DNA of 64,000 nt. It comes from Draconibacterium orientale. Lineage in GTDB: Bacteria > Bacteroidota > Bacteroidia > Bacteroidales > Prolixibacteraceae. Both the position numbers and the translations under genes were made by a program. The DNA is taken from the NCBI RefSeq assembly GCF_000626635.1, contig NZ_CP007451.1, positions 1,984,001-2,048,000 of the forward strand. Reading direction: 5' to 3'. The notes under the pieces are model-generated. The model had not been told where the DNA came from. It made no database searches and saw nothing but the letters and a program-made list of their open reading frames with translations. Shown here piece after piece: positions 1 to 8,460 of the stretch (positions are counted from its first letter, which is position 1; each line of letters begins with the position of its first letter).

Positions 1-398
1 ATGTAGCAGAAGATTGCTTCACCTCCTGCGTCGGATCGCAATAACACCTATTTTAGGGTTATCGAGCAGCGGACAGGAGAGAATCTTGCCGGGACTACTA
101 TTATTGTTGTCCGCTGCCTTCTTTCCACTTCAAATCTTGTCATTGCGAGAGTCCACCCATTTTTAATGGGCATAATGAGGTAATGACAGTAGATATACCG
201 AACTTAGCAGCAAGCCTGCACAGTTTGACCGTTCTTTGTATAGTGTTTTAAACCTGTTTGCGAGTTTGGTTCCAAAAGATTGAGGCATAATGAGTGGTAC
301 TGTTTGATTTTTCAAATATGTCCGAATGGCAGCCTGCCGACATATAGTCAATTTGCTCTTTTGGGTGTGGGCATTAGTAAAATTAAGATTTAAAAAAG
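1..398. other. Non-coding left edge: REP-like palindrome and 5' end of an IS110 element
   Basis: I see no credible gene here. Positions 66-117 form a palindromic repeat with 10-base arms GCAGCGGACA (66-75) and TGTCCGCTGC (108-117). Its core GAATCnTGCCGGGA recurs in the palindrome at 1821-1872 on the other side of the IS. From about 160 to 398 lies the leader before the IS110 recombinase. In the IS110 group this 5' non-coding end encodes the bridge RNA, so a bridge RNA would be expected here; I cannot define its ends from sequence alone. Confidence 0.5.
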
Positions 399-1163
399 AT
401 GGAAAAAATCAGGACTAATGCAGCGGGCATCGATATTGGTGCCAAAAAAGTTTTTACAGCCGTAGAGGGGCAGCCGGTAGTAAGCCATTTAACTTTTACC
501 GAAGATTTTTACAAATTACGGGACTATTTGGTCGGACATAAAGTTGAAACAGTTGCGATGGAAGCCACCGGTGTTTACTGGGTGATTTTATACGACATTC
601 TGGAAGAAGCCGGTATCGATGTTTGGCTGGTGGATGGTCGCCAAACCAAACAAGTTCCAGGCCGAAAAACCGACGTAAAAGATTGTCAGTGGATCCTACA
701 ACTACATAGCCATGGCTTGTTAAACCGGTGCCTTGTTGTTGATGCTGACATAAAAGAGTTAAGAAGCTATCTGCGATTACGGGAAGACCACATCAACTCT
801 TCGGCGATGTACATCAATCAGATGCAAAAGGCATTAACGTTAATGAATATCAGGCTTAAAGAAGTTTTGAGCCAGATACACGGGGCAAGTGGGCTGGCAA
901 TAATAGAAGCAATCCTAAATGGAGAACGGGACAAGCAGGTACTGGTTAGCTTGTGTCACCGTAGTGTTCTCAGTAAGAAAAAGGATTTGGTTATAAAAGC
1001 TCTGCAAGGCAAGTATACCGATGCCGGATTATTTGCGCTAAAACAGGCTTATGATGGATATAATTTTTGTTTGCAACAAATTAATGAATGCGACAGCAAA
1101 ATAAATGTTGTAATCAACAGGCTCGGTGAATCAGGCGAAGGTCAGGATCTAAAAAAAACGTAA
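399..1163 (+). pseudogene. IS110 recombinase, N-terminal DEDD (RuvC-like) part
   Basis: This is the N-terminal 254 residues of an IS110 recombinase, the enzyme that uses a RuvC-like DEDD domain and a bridge RNA to move the element. The four acidic residues are visible as D12 (AAGIDIGAK), E55 (VAMEATGVYW), D92 and D95 (GRKTDVKDCQW), followed by a long coiled-coil-like linker. The frame runs into a stop right after an eight-A run (1150-1157); skipping one A leads directly into the downstream C-terminal domain. The intact protein would be about 434 residues, within the family range. Either the gene is inactivated or the A count is a sequencing error. Confidence 0.8.
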
Positions 1164-1212
1164 AGCAGTACGTCACCACAAACCAAACGTTGAAAGGCTT
1201 GGCCCAAACCTG

Positions 1213-1704
1213 TTGAATATTTTTAATGGCAACGATGCAACCTTAATATCAGGTATTACCGATTATACATGGATGCAATTATTGGCAGAAACCGGTCCTG
1301 ATTTAACAAGGTGGCCAAGTGAAAAACATTTTACAAGCTGGTTGGGACTGTCTCCGGGGCAGCATAGCTCTGGAAAAATGCGACGAAATGTAAAGAAAAA
1401 AGGCAAACCAAAAGCAGGGCAGATTTTTAGGGTAATTGCTCAGGGACTTATAAACAGTAAAGACATTGCAATAGGCTCATTTGGAAGACGATTACGTGGG
1501 CGAAAAGGCCCAAGAATAGCAATAAAGGCCATGGCCCGAAAACTGGCAGTCCTTTACTGGCGCGTAATGGTAAAAGGGCTTGACTATGCAGAACAAGGAG
1601 TACAACTATATGAAGAACAAATAATGATAAATAAAATGAGAACAGTAAACAAATTGGCAAAAGAACTAAACATGGAAGTAGTAAATTGTCAAAATGTAAA
1701 TTAA
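1213..1704 (+). pseudogene. IS110 recombinase, C-terminal Tnp (transposase_20) part
   Basis: This is the remainder of the recombinase, one frame on from the first part; the frame is open from 1153, so the ATG-like start at 1213 is not a real gene start. It contains the transposase_20 domain, with the sequence GLSPGQHSSGKMRR that holds the candidate catalytic serine, then a basic stretch with KGKPKAGQIFR and RRLRGRKGPRIA. The stop at 1702-1704 is only a few bases from the repeat that flanks the element. Without the upstream DEDD domain this fragment should not act alone. Confidence 0.75.
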
Positions 1705-2139
1705 TTCTGTCATTGGCAGGAGTGAAACGACTGAAGCAAACTATTCAGCGTAACAATTTTTCAGATAGGACTTAGATTGCTTCGCTACGCTGCCAATGAC
1801 CGGCATAGGGGGGATATTGGGCCGCGGACGGGCGTGAATCGTGCCGGGATAAACCGGTTGGTCGTCCGCGGCAGGTCAGAATTAAAACTACGAGTCATTG
1901 CGATGGATCCGTCAGCCGACGGAGACTGAAGCAAACTCACCATTTATGGTCAGAAGTGGTTGTTAATTACCACCTCACCAGCTTCGCTGGTCCCCTCCTC
2001 CTCTTTGAGGCGGAGAAATTTGGCCGGTAGTAAAATTGGAAGTTAATTGGTAGCACGAAAGTTTCCCCTCCTGCCAGGAGGGGGGAACCGCGTTTACGGC
2101 GGTGGGGTGGTTAATTGCAGGCACAATCCTATCTTTCAA
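1705..2139. other. Intergenic repeat cluster
   Basis: No gene is seen. The stretch holds a REP-like sequence just after the IS, a palindrome with arms GCCGCGGACG (1821-1830) and CGTCCGCGGC (1863-1872), and one copy (1908-1934) of a 27-bp sequence repeated exactly at 2466-2492. That repeat begins with a small palindrome (CCGTCAGCCGACGG) and ends in GAAGCAA. These look like members of a dispersed intergenic repeat family. Confidence 0.55.
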
Positions 2140-2349
2140 TCACAATTTCCCCCACAAGCGCCCCGCTTTACGAAACAGCTTTTTGGTGGCATCTTCCAGT
2201 TTTTTGTCGGCCTTGCGGTAGGCTTCGCTTTGGTGGATCTTTTCGGCAGCCTCGTCTATTTTGGCTTCGGTCTTTTCAATCCAGTTCTGGTCTTTCTTTT
2301 CTTCGGGCGTGTTTTCCCGTTCGGTTGGTTTCTTCTTTTCTTCTTCCAT
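2140..2349 (-). CDS. Small charged helical protein, function unknown
   Basis: A 69-residue protein starting MEEEKKKPTERENTPEEKKD. It is almost entirely charged and predicted helical, with Lys/Glu-rich heptad-like spacing and an amphipathic end (KKLFRKAGRLWGKL). It has no signal peptide or membrane segment. The composition resembles small cytosolic coiled-coil proteins common in Bacteroidota, but I do not recognise the family. It stands alone between repeat clusters. Two overlapping ORFs on the other strand are low-complexity shadows. It could be spurious, but the even amino-acid use and clean start favour a real gene. Confidence 0.6.
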   Translation of the reverse strand: MEEEKKKPTERENTPEEKKDQNWIEKTEAKIDEAAEKIHQSEAYRKADKKLEDATKKLFRKAGRLWGKL

Positions 2350-2465
2350 GTTTTACGGCTTTCAGTGATCCCTTCAAATGTAAGAAATTAATGTGGGCAA
2401 ACGAAGTACAGAAGCGCTTGTTAACCACAAGAAATGATTAGCGCGGCAGCACAGGAGGTTGCTTC

Positions 2466-2492
2466 TCCGTCAGCCGACGGAGACTGAAGCAA
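2466..2492. repeat. Second copy of 27-bp dispersed repeat
   Basis: Exact 27-bp match to 1908-1934, containing the palindrome CCGTCAGCCGACGG. The two copies bracket the small gene at 2140-2349. Confidence 0.6.
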
Positions 2493-2613
2493 CCCTACCT
2501 ATTGTGGGGCAGAAGAGGTTATGTGCCACCTTCTGAGTTCAGATTATAATTGTTTTGTTTAAGCATGATAGTGTCAAGGTTGAACAAAAATGCAGAATTG
2601 GTGTTTTTCAGGT

Positions 2614-3264
2614 ATGGAAAACAAAAAAACAAGAGATGAAATTCTTTCGGCATACATGAATCATTTGCTCGAAAAAGGATTGCGCCCGGCAAGTGTTTAT
2701 GCCTTTGCCCGCGATTTGGAAATGGAAGAAGCCGGATTTTACAAGCACTTTGGCTCCTTTGAAGCATTGGAAAAAGCAGTATTTAAAGCTTTCTTCGACC
2801 AAAGTATGCAACTGCTTGCACAAAACAAAGAGTACCACGACTTCGACGCAAAAAACAAGGTAATTGCTTTTTACTACACGTTTTTCGAGGTGTTGAAAGC
2901 TAACCGCAGCTATGTGCTTTTGGCACTAAACGATAAAAAAGATAAGCTAAAAGTACTGGCATCGTTGTCGGAACTGAAAAAAGCGTTTTCGGAATATATT
3001 GCTGGGCTGGAGATTGAAACACCAAAGCTGCCACACGATAAAATTGAAAAGGTTAAAGAACGGAGTCTGCGCGAATCGGCCTGGGCACAGTTGCTGTTTA
3101 CGCTTCGTTTCTGGATAGAAGACACTTCGGCCGACTTTGAAAAGACCGATGTGTTTATCGAGAAATCGGTGAATACGGCTTTTGCACTGCTCGATGCTAC
3201 CACCTTGAATTCGGTTTTCGACCTGGGGAAATTTTTGTATCACGAAAAGATTATGAGTAACTGA
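2614..3264 (+). CDS. TetR/AcrR-type transcriptional regulator
   Basis: A predicted 216-residue regulator. The N-terminal about 50 residues form a TetR-like helix-turn-helix (DEILSAYMNHLLEKG, then FARDLEMEEAGFYKHFGSFE), where YKHFGS corresponds to the recognition-helix end of the family. The rest is an all-helical ligand or dimer domain. I chose the methionine at 2614 (MENKKTRDE) because it begins the HTH; the frame is open back to 2590. The stop overlaps the next start by one base (TGATG at 3262-3266), so it is probably translationally coupled to the downstream AarF-type kinase gene. The effector is unknown. Confidence 0.8.
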   Translation: MENKKTRDEILSAYMNHLLEKGLRPASVYAFARDLEMEEAGFYKHFGSFEALEKAVFKAFFDQSMQLLAQNKEYHDFDAKNKVIAFYYTFFEVLKANRSYVLLALNDKKDKLKVLASLSELKKAFSEYIAGLEIETPKLPHDKIEKVKERSLRESAWAQLLFTLRFWIEDTSADFEKTDVFIEKSVNTAFALLDATTLNSVFDLGKFLYHEKIMSN

Positions 3265-4595
3265 TGAAAACCATCGATCGCATACCGACCTCGAAAATTG
3301 AGCGGGCCACCAAAATTGTGCAAACAGGTGCCAAAGTGGGGGTGAACTATCTGAAATATTATGGCGATAAGTTGAGCTCGACGGAAGAAACAGCGCGTGA
3401 GAAACTCAACGAAGCAAACGCCAGCGATATTTACGACGGCCTGAAAAACCTGAAGGGAAGTGCGCTAAAAGTGGCGCAGATGCTGAGTATGGAGAAAAAC
3501 ATTATGCCCGAAGCGTATGTCGAAAAGTTTTCCTTGTCGCAGTTCTCGGTTCCGCCATTGTCGGCTGCGCTGGTGGTAAAAACATTCCGGAAATATTTTG
3601 GTAAAACACCTGCCGAGCTATTTGATGAATTTAACCCCGAAGCGGTGCATGGCGCCAGCATTGGGCAGGTGCACAAAGCCCGCAAGGATGGAAAAGACCT
3701 GGCCGTAAAAATCCAGTATCCCGGAGTTTCGGAGAGTATCAGCAGCGATCTGGCAATGGTAAAGCCCATGGCCATGAAACTGTTTAACATACGCGGAAAA
3801 GGCTCGGATGTGTATTTTAAAGAGGTGGAGGAAAAGCTGCTCGATGAGACCAATTACCTGCTTGAGGTGGAGCAAAGCCTCGAAACCATAAAGCATTGCA
3901 GCCACATTCCTCATTTGCGTTTCCCTAATTATTACCGCCAGCTGTCGTCGGAGCGTTTTATAACCATGGACTGGATTGAGGGGCAGCACCTTTCGGAGTT
4001 TGCCGCAAACAATACCGATAAAGCACTGGCCAATAAACTGGGGCAGGCACTGTGGGATTTTTATATGTTTCAGATTCACCACCTGCGAAAGTTTCATGCC
4101 GATCCGCACCCGGGAAATTTCCTGGTTTCGGAAAACAACGAGCTGGTTGCGCTTGATTTTGGCTGTGTAAAAAGCATCCCCGATTCGTTTTACATTCCCT
4201 ACTTTGAGCTGGCCTTGCCCGAAAACCGTAATAACCCGGAGATTTTTACCACAAAATTGTTCGAGCTGGAGATTCTTCGTAACGACGATAGTGATGGTGA
4301 ACGGGTATTTTTTACCCAAATGTTTAAACGCCTGCTCGACCTGTTTACGCAGCCTTTTCAATCGGAAAGTTTCGATTTCTCCGACGCCCGGTTTTTTAAA
4401 CGTTTAAGCGAAATGGGAACAGCCTACAGTAAAAACACCGCGTTGCGAAATATGAATGGAAACCGCGGATCGCGCCACTTTATCTATATGAATCGCACTT
4501 TTTTTGGCCTGTTTAACCTGTTACACATGCTGAAATCCGATAGCATTGTAATTAATAACTACCTGCCGGAAAGCCAAACCGAAAAGGTAGCTTGA
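3264..4595 (+). CDS. AarF/ABC1/UbiB-family atypical kinase
   Basis: A 443-residue protein of the ABC1 (UbiB/COQ8) kinase-like family, ATPases tied to isoprenoid lipid or quinone biology and sometimes to lipid traffic. Family marks are present: the KxGQ-like helix (NLKGSALKVAQMLS), the alanine-rich loop replacing the P-loop (HGASIGQVHKA), the VAIK-type lysine (LAVKIQYPG), the catalytic loop HADPHPGNFLV and the metal-binding ALDFGCVK. The KxGQ motif reads KVAQ, so its glycine is replaced. It lacks the C-terminal membrane helices of UbiB and resembles the cytosolic bacterial form. It overlaps the TetR-type gene by one base, and a small Lacal_2735-like gene follows 27 bp downstream, suggesting a three-gene operon. 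Confidence 0.88.
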   Translation: MKTIDRIPTSKIERATKIVQTGAKVGVNYLKYYGDKLSSTEETAREKLNEANASDIYDGLKNLKGSALKVAQMLSMEKNIMPEAYVEKFSLSQFSVPPLSAALVVKTFRKYFGKTPAELFDEFNPEAVHGASIGQVHKARKDGKDLAVKIQYPGVSESISSDLAMVKPMAMKLFNIRGKGSDVYFKEVEEKLLDETNYLLEVEQSLETIKHCSHIPHLRFPNYYRQLSSERFITMDWIEGQHLSEFAANNTDKALANKLGQALWDFYMFQIHHLRKFHADPHPGNFLVSENNELVALDFGCVKSIPDSFYIPYFELALPENRNNPEIFTTKLFELEILRNDDSDGERVFFTQMFKRLLDLFTQPFQSESFDFSDARFFKRLSEMGTAYSKNTALRNMNGNRGSRHFIYMNRTFFGLFNLLHMLKSDSIVINNYLPESQTEKVA

Positions 4596-4622
4596 GTTAC
4601 AAACCATAAAAACGATTAAAAT

Positions 4623-4793
4623 ATGTTTGGATTATTTAAGAAAGACTCGGTGAAAGCCCTACACAAAAAGTACGATAAACTAACGGAAGAAGCTTTTTTA
4701 TTGTCGTGTACCAACCGGCGTTTGTCCGATCAGAAATATGCCGAGGCAGAAGCTGTTCAGCAGGAAATTAATGCTTTGAGAAGTGTGAAGTAG
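4623..4793 (+). CDS. Lacal_2735-like small protein
   Basis: A 56-residue ORF (MFGLFKKDSVKALHKKYDKL at the start, QKYAEAEAVQQEINALRSVK at the end). The N-terminal MFGLFKK, the central LxSCTNRRLSDQKYAEAE pattern and the length match the Lacal_2735 family of small Bacteroidota proteins, whose function is unknown. It is helical with no membrane segment. It follows the AarF-family gene by 27 bp in the same direction and probably shares its transcript. The family assignment is from memory of the motif. Confidence 0.7.
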   Translation: MFGLFKKDSVKALHKKYDKLTEEAFLLSCTNRRLSDQKYAEAEAVQQEINALRSVK

Positions 4794-5352
4794 CCTGCTG
4801 CGTAGTGGCCCGAATTATCGACATATCGTTAGCGTCCGTCGGGTGTAAAGTAGCATCTGTCAGAATAATACCGATTTAACAATCAAATGTCGCATACTTT
4901 CACTTCGTTCAGTCTCCTCCTTTGTTGTATTATCGGCATTAACTCCCGAAAAGATTTCGGGACAGGCTATTGTAAACTTTCTTATTGCCATGCGGCAAAA
5001 TAAAGTACAATTGGTATAACTTTGCATGGTACATACGGATATCAGTATTTTGTCCCTTTTGTTTAACCCTTTCAGGGCTATGGATTTTGGTGTGGTGTCT
5101 GCCGTGCGTTTCACACACGGTTATTTATGTATCATCCCTTTGGGATTGATTGGGATGAGAAATGCTTTTACGCAAATAGAGTCCTCTTGGTACGGATGCT
5201 TTTCTGTCCTGAAAGGGCTGAAGGTGAATAACCACCGGTAACACCGGTGGATTCAGTACACCTTATTCTTCTTCAGCCCTGAAAGGGTTGAATGGGGTGT
5301 GTAGGCACAACCTGTTCTGTTCGCATTCATTCAGGCGTTTAAAATCCGCCAC
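4794..5352. other. Intergenic region with several palindromic repeats
   Basis: No convincing gene. It holds a promoter-like TAACTTTG (5017-5024), a hairpin CCACCGGT-AAC-ACCGGTGG (5232-5250), and two copies of a CCTGAAAGGG motif (5208-5217 and 5278-5287) belonging to a family often seen between Bacteroidota genes. A 71-residue ORF across the repeats has repeat-derived composition and is not called. Confidence 0.5.
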
Positions 5353-6900
5353 TTACCCCGCCACAAAGTTCAGCCACGAGGTGTTTTCGTCGTAGCCGTC
5401 AACCACTTTTTCGCTGTTGGAATACGTAAAGGCCGACATTAGTTTGGTAATTTCCTGTTGCAGGAATGTCACACTTCCGTCGATCAGCTCTTTGTTAAAT
5501 CCTTTCTCGGCAAGGTCTAACACCTGGTTCAACGAAATTATGCGGCCAATAATCTTACCCATTTCAACCAGTTTGCGCTGTGGCAACTGCAGATCAAGAT
5601 TAAAATCGACCTGGTTTTTTACAAAATGCACCGCCTTATCGGTCAGGTCGTAACCTTTCAGAAACTGAAACAGGTTATGCTCTTTGGCACGTTTCATCAT
5701 TTTTACCAGCCCTTCCGAAATTTGTGCATACAGAATATCGTTCGATCCTTCAAAGATCTGGAACGGGCGGCTGTCGGCAGTACCGCGTCCGGCAATATTA
5801 TCGAGTTTATACGCTTTTGCACCCACCAGCTGAACCACCGACTGCGCGGCTTCCTGCATTAAATCGGTAATTACGCTTTTTACGGCGTTAGCCTCCATTC
5901 CTATTCCTGATAGGTCGATATCCAACCCGGCTTTTTCGCTGCTGTTGGCACACATGGCCGAGCAAATGGTGTACGATGCCTGCAGTTTCGACAAACGGTG
6001 TTGTACGCGGTCGTAGTTAAACAGGCTTTTTCCACCCACCATTCGTTCCTTGCAGTGTGTTAATGCCTCGTCGAGCATACGCTGAATAAAGCCCATGCCC
6101 ATTCCGGGGAACTGCATGCGGCTGCGGTGCAACAGGTCGAGCATCATTTTAACACCCGTTGTTTCGGGCACCAGTTTGTGGGTTTGCGGCAGCTGTACAT
6201 CAATACGGTTTCGCCCGTACGGAATGGCATACAAGCCCAGGTTCTCGAAAAACTCTTCTACTACAATATTTTGTCCGGGTGCCGTTACATCGCACAAAAA
6301 GAAGTCGATGTCGCGCTGCAGTTTTTCCGATTTCGATTGCTGCCGGGCCGAAAGCAACCAAAAGTCGGCCCAACCGGTTAATCCGGCCCAGTGTTTTTTC
6401 CCTTTCAGGTGAAATTTCGACTCTGCCTCGGTATATGACGTTTGCATATTCAGTGCATCGCTGCCGTAATCCGGTTCGGTAATCATCAGTCCGCCCATGG
6501 CTTTATCGTTTAAAAACCGGTTGAAAACGGGTGCTTTTACCGCTTCCTGGCCAAACTTGCCAAAAGGCTGCAGAAACAAGGCCGAGTTAATTCCAAAGGT
6601 AAGCGACAGTGCCAGCGATTCGTACGATGCGGCGGCCAGCAAGCCTATGTTTTCTTTCATTACTCCGCCACGACCGCCATATTGTTTCGGAATTCCTACC
6701 GACAGCGGGTTTACCGACATAATTTCGCGCATTACAAACGGAGGAAGTCCGCGTTTTAAACTTAGTTGATCGATATCGGCCCGAACGTGAAAAACCTGTT
6801 TCATTTTTGCTTTCAGGTTTTCTAAAAACTCAGAAAAAGGAAGAGATGAGAGGCTATTGGTATTGAAAACCGGGGCCGACCCGGTTGTAGTTGTTTGCAT
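5353..6900 (-). CDS. Acyl-CoA dehydrogenase family protein
   Basis: A 515-residue flavoprotein of the acyl-CoA dehydrogenase family, which oxidises acyl-CoA to trans-2-enoyl-CoA using FAD. Visible landmarks are GIPKQYGGRGG near the N-terminal helical domain, the middle beta-domain substrate/FAD region GGLMITEPDYGSDALNMQT with KGKKHWAGLTGWADFWLL, and the C-terminal RPFQIFEGSNDILYAQISEG. The Glu of FEGSND is at the position of the catalytic base in short/medium-chain enzymes. It is longer than the usual 380-400 residues because of a C-terminal extension. No other beta-oxidation gene is adjacent, so the substrate is open. Confidence 0.88.
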   Translation of the reverse strand: MQTTTTGSAPVFNTNSLSSLPFSEFLENLKAKMKQVFHVRADIDQLSLKRGLPPFVMREIMSVNPLSVGIPKQYGGRGGVMKENIGLLAAASYESLALSLTFGINSALFLQPFGKFGQEAVKAPVFNRFLNDKAMGGLMITEPDYGSDALNMQTSYTEAESKFHLKGKKHWAGLTGWADFWLLSARQQSKSEKLQRDIDFFLCDVTAPGQNIVVEEFFENLGLYAIPYGRNRIDVQLPQTHKLVPETTGVKMMLDLLHRSRMQFPGMGMGFIQRMLDEALTHCKERMVGGKSLFNYDRVQHRLSKLQASYTICSAMCANSSEKAGLDIDLSGIGMEANAVKSVITDLMQEAAQSVVQLVGAKAYKLDNIAGRGTADSRPFQIFEGSNDILYAQISEGLVKMMKRAKEHNLFQFLKGYDLTDKAVHFVKNQVDFNLDLQLPQRKLVEMGKIIGRIISLNQVLDLAEKGFNKELIDGSVTFLQQEITKLMSAFTYSNSEKVVDGYDENTSWLNFVAG

Positions 6901-7529
6901 AATTTTGTTTTATAATGATAATGGCACATTAAAGCTATCAGGTTTAGTAAAACGAAATCGGACCCATTTTGTTCTGGGTAAAAACTCTCTTTGCCCGGTT
7001 AAGCGGGAAGTTTTAGAAAGGACAAGTTCACCAGCCGGCAAACTCTATTGCTTATCTTCCTGTTTTTTCGTAACTTTTTTTTCCTGTTTTGAGTTGGACG
7101 AAAATGTTGGCACCTTACTACACAGGCTCAAAAACGACATACGTGTCGCACCCCAACTGTTTTGATGAAAGTGCTGACAACCTTTGGCGGGTTACAGCTG
7201 CAAAACAGTTTTCAAAAGCCACCGATTCCCTTTCCCGAATTATCCATATCCATTATTGACCAAAAAATCAATTCATGAAAGGAGCATGGTCTAAAGAACA
7301 CAAAAGGACATAAATAAATTGTCATGCGAGTTCCACGGGTATCGACCGTCAAATATTAAATAGAGATCATATGTGTTTGAAATACAAAATATTAACTTAA
7401 TTATATTCGAGTGAAACAATTGTATCTGAACCATTCCCCTTAATGTTTAATCGGTATTTCGTGATGGAACAACGACAAAACAACTGCTAACCTGCGTTTT
7501 AGTCCATATTATTCACAAAAATAAATACC
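6901..7529. other. Intergenic region, nothing recognised
   Basis: This 629-bp stretch lies between two divergently transcribed genes (5353-6900 minus, 7530 plus). It must carry both promoters, but I see no clear TAnnTTTG box, riboswitch or RNA gene. The plus-strand ORF at 6857-7165 overlaps the start of the dehydrogenase gene and has no family features. Confidence 0.4.
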
Positions 7530-7961
7530 ATGAAAAATCGAATTTTGTTATTTGCTGCTGCGCTGCTTGTTGCCTGCACTGCAACCCACGAGCCACTGGT
7601 AGGCACCTGGAAGCTGGTGGAATACAAAAGCATTGTTGACGGAGAAGTAGCCTGGACCATCCCCGGAAATGCGGAAGGGGAACAACTAAAAAGCTGGTCG
7701 GGCGAGTACTTTCTGTTTGTCGGGAAATTTATTTCCGATGGCACTACCACTCCCAATTATGGCAGCGGAACCTATACCCTGAATGGAAATCAATATACGG
7801 AACATATTGCGTTTCATATTTCGGAGGATTATACCGGAAGCGATGAACGATTGCTTATGGAGTTTAAAGGCGACACCCTGATACAGATTAACCCGGTAAA
7901 TGTTGACTGGAGCTACGACAAAAACAATTACCGCATGGAGAAATATGTGCGGGTGAAATAA
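7530..7961 (+). CDS. Lipocalin-like lipoprotein, function unknown
   Basis: A 143-residue predicted lipoprotein. The signal peptide ends in a lipobox (LLVAC, Cys 16), followed by PLVGTWKLVEYKS, the G-T-W opening of lipocalin-like small beta-barrels common in Bacteroidota, and then alternating strands ending in YRMEKYVRVK. It should be anchored in the outer or inner membrane facing the periplasm. It is followed after 22 bp by the interrupted protease gene and may share its transcript. The ligand or partner is unknown. Confidence 0.7.
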   Translation: MKNRILLFAAALLVACTATHEPLVGTWKLVEYKSIVDGEVAWTIPGNAEGEQLKSWSGEYFLFVGKFISDGTTTPNYGSGTYTLNGNQYTEHIAFHISEDYTGSDERLLMEFKGDTLIQINPVNVDWSYDKNNYRMEKYVRVK

Positions 7962-7983
7962 CTAAAAACTAAAACATTACATC

Positions 7984-8436
7984 ATGAGCAAACTTATTAT
8001 TGTGTTATTGGCATTGTTGGCTTTTCAGGCGGGCATTGCACAAAACAAAATTAAAATTGAAAGTGCCGACGACCTCCCAAAACACTACTACGACCTGCAG
8101 GGAAACACAGCCATGGACTACATTAACAACCGCGATTTATTGCTGGAACTGGCTGCTACTCTCGAAAATGACTTGAACGATGACCTGGAGAATTATGCTA
8201 TTGAGGACAAAGCCACGATGCGCGGTTATCACTCCAATTTTTCGATGATCTACTTTATTCAGGATGATCTGAAAGCTGCTTTACACGAGATTGAAAAAGG
8301 GAGAAAACTTACCGAAAAAGAAGCGGACAAATACATGTACAATTTTACCCTCGATGAGTTTATAAAAACCCGGCTGGAGTATCCCGATCTTCAGGAAGAC
8401 GAGTTTAAGGAGGCCTTTAAAGCCAACCTGAAATAA
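7984..8436 (+). pseudogene. S8 (subtilisin-like) protease, N-terminal part before an in-frame stop
   Basis: A 150-residue fragment with a Sec signal peptide (MSKLIIVLLALLAFQAGIAQ) and a helical pro-region. It ends at a TAA (8434-8436) in the same frame as the protease domain downstream: the codons after the stop (GLETIPFDVVQEEIEA) continue smoothly to 9855. The intact gene would be 7984-9855, about 623 residues, a normal size for secreted Bacteroidota S8 proteases. A single substitution in a CAA, GAA or AAA codon would explain the stop. Confidence 0.75.
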
Positions 8437-8460
8437 GGTCTGGAAACTATCCCCTTTGAT

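Larger units (their letters stand above)
160..1706 (+). mobile_element. IS110-family insertion sequence (recombinase frameshifted)
   Basis: The element is recognised by its DEDD recombinase (399-1704). As in the IS110 group, there is a long non-coding 5' end and almost no 3' non-coding end. The 3' flank starts within a few bases of the stop codon as a REP-like repeat (TGTCATTGGCAGGAGTGAAA), and a similar start (TGTCATTGCGAG) occurs just left of the element near 139. IS110 elements lack terminal inverted repeats, so the ends given are approximate. Because the recombinase is out of frame, this copy is probably not autonomous. Confidence 0.6.

Noticed and set aside
1150-1212. Programmed frameshift in the IS110 recombinase
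   Set aside because: IS110 recombinases are normally made from one continuous frame. An A8 run fits a simple indel better, although slippage cannot be excluded.
3618-4361. 247-codon minus-strand ORF
   Set aside because: It is a shadow of the AarF-family kinase gene, whose motifs are unambiguous on the plus strand.
5026-5241. 71-codon plus-strand ORF
   Set aside because: It runs through dispersed palindromic repeats and has no family features.
6095-6769. Several plus-strand ORFs of 84-107 codons
   Set aside because: They lie entirely inside the acyl-CoA dehydrogenase gene on the other strand and show no domain or start context.
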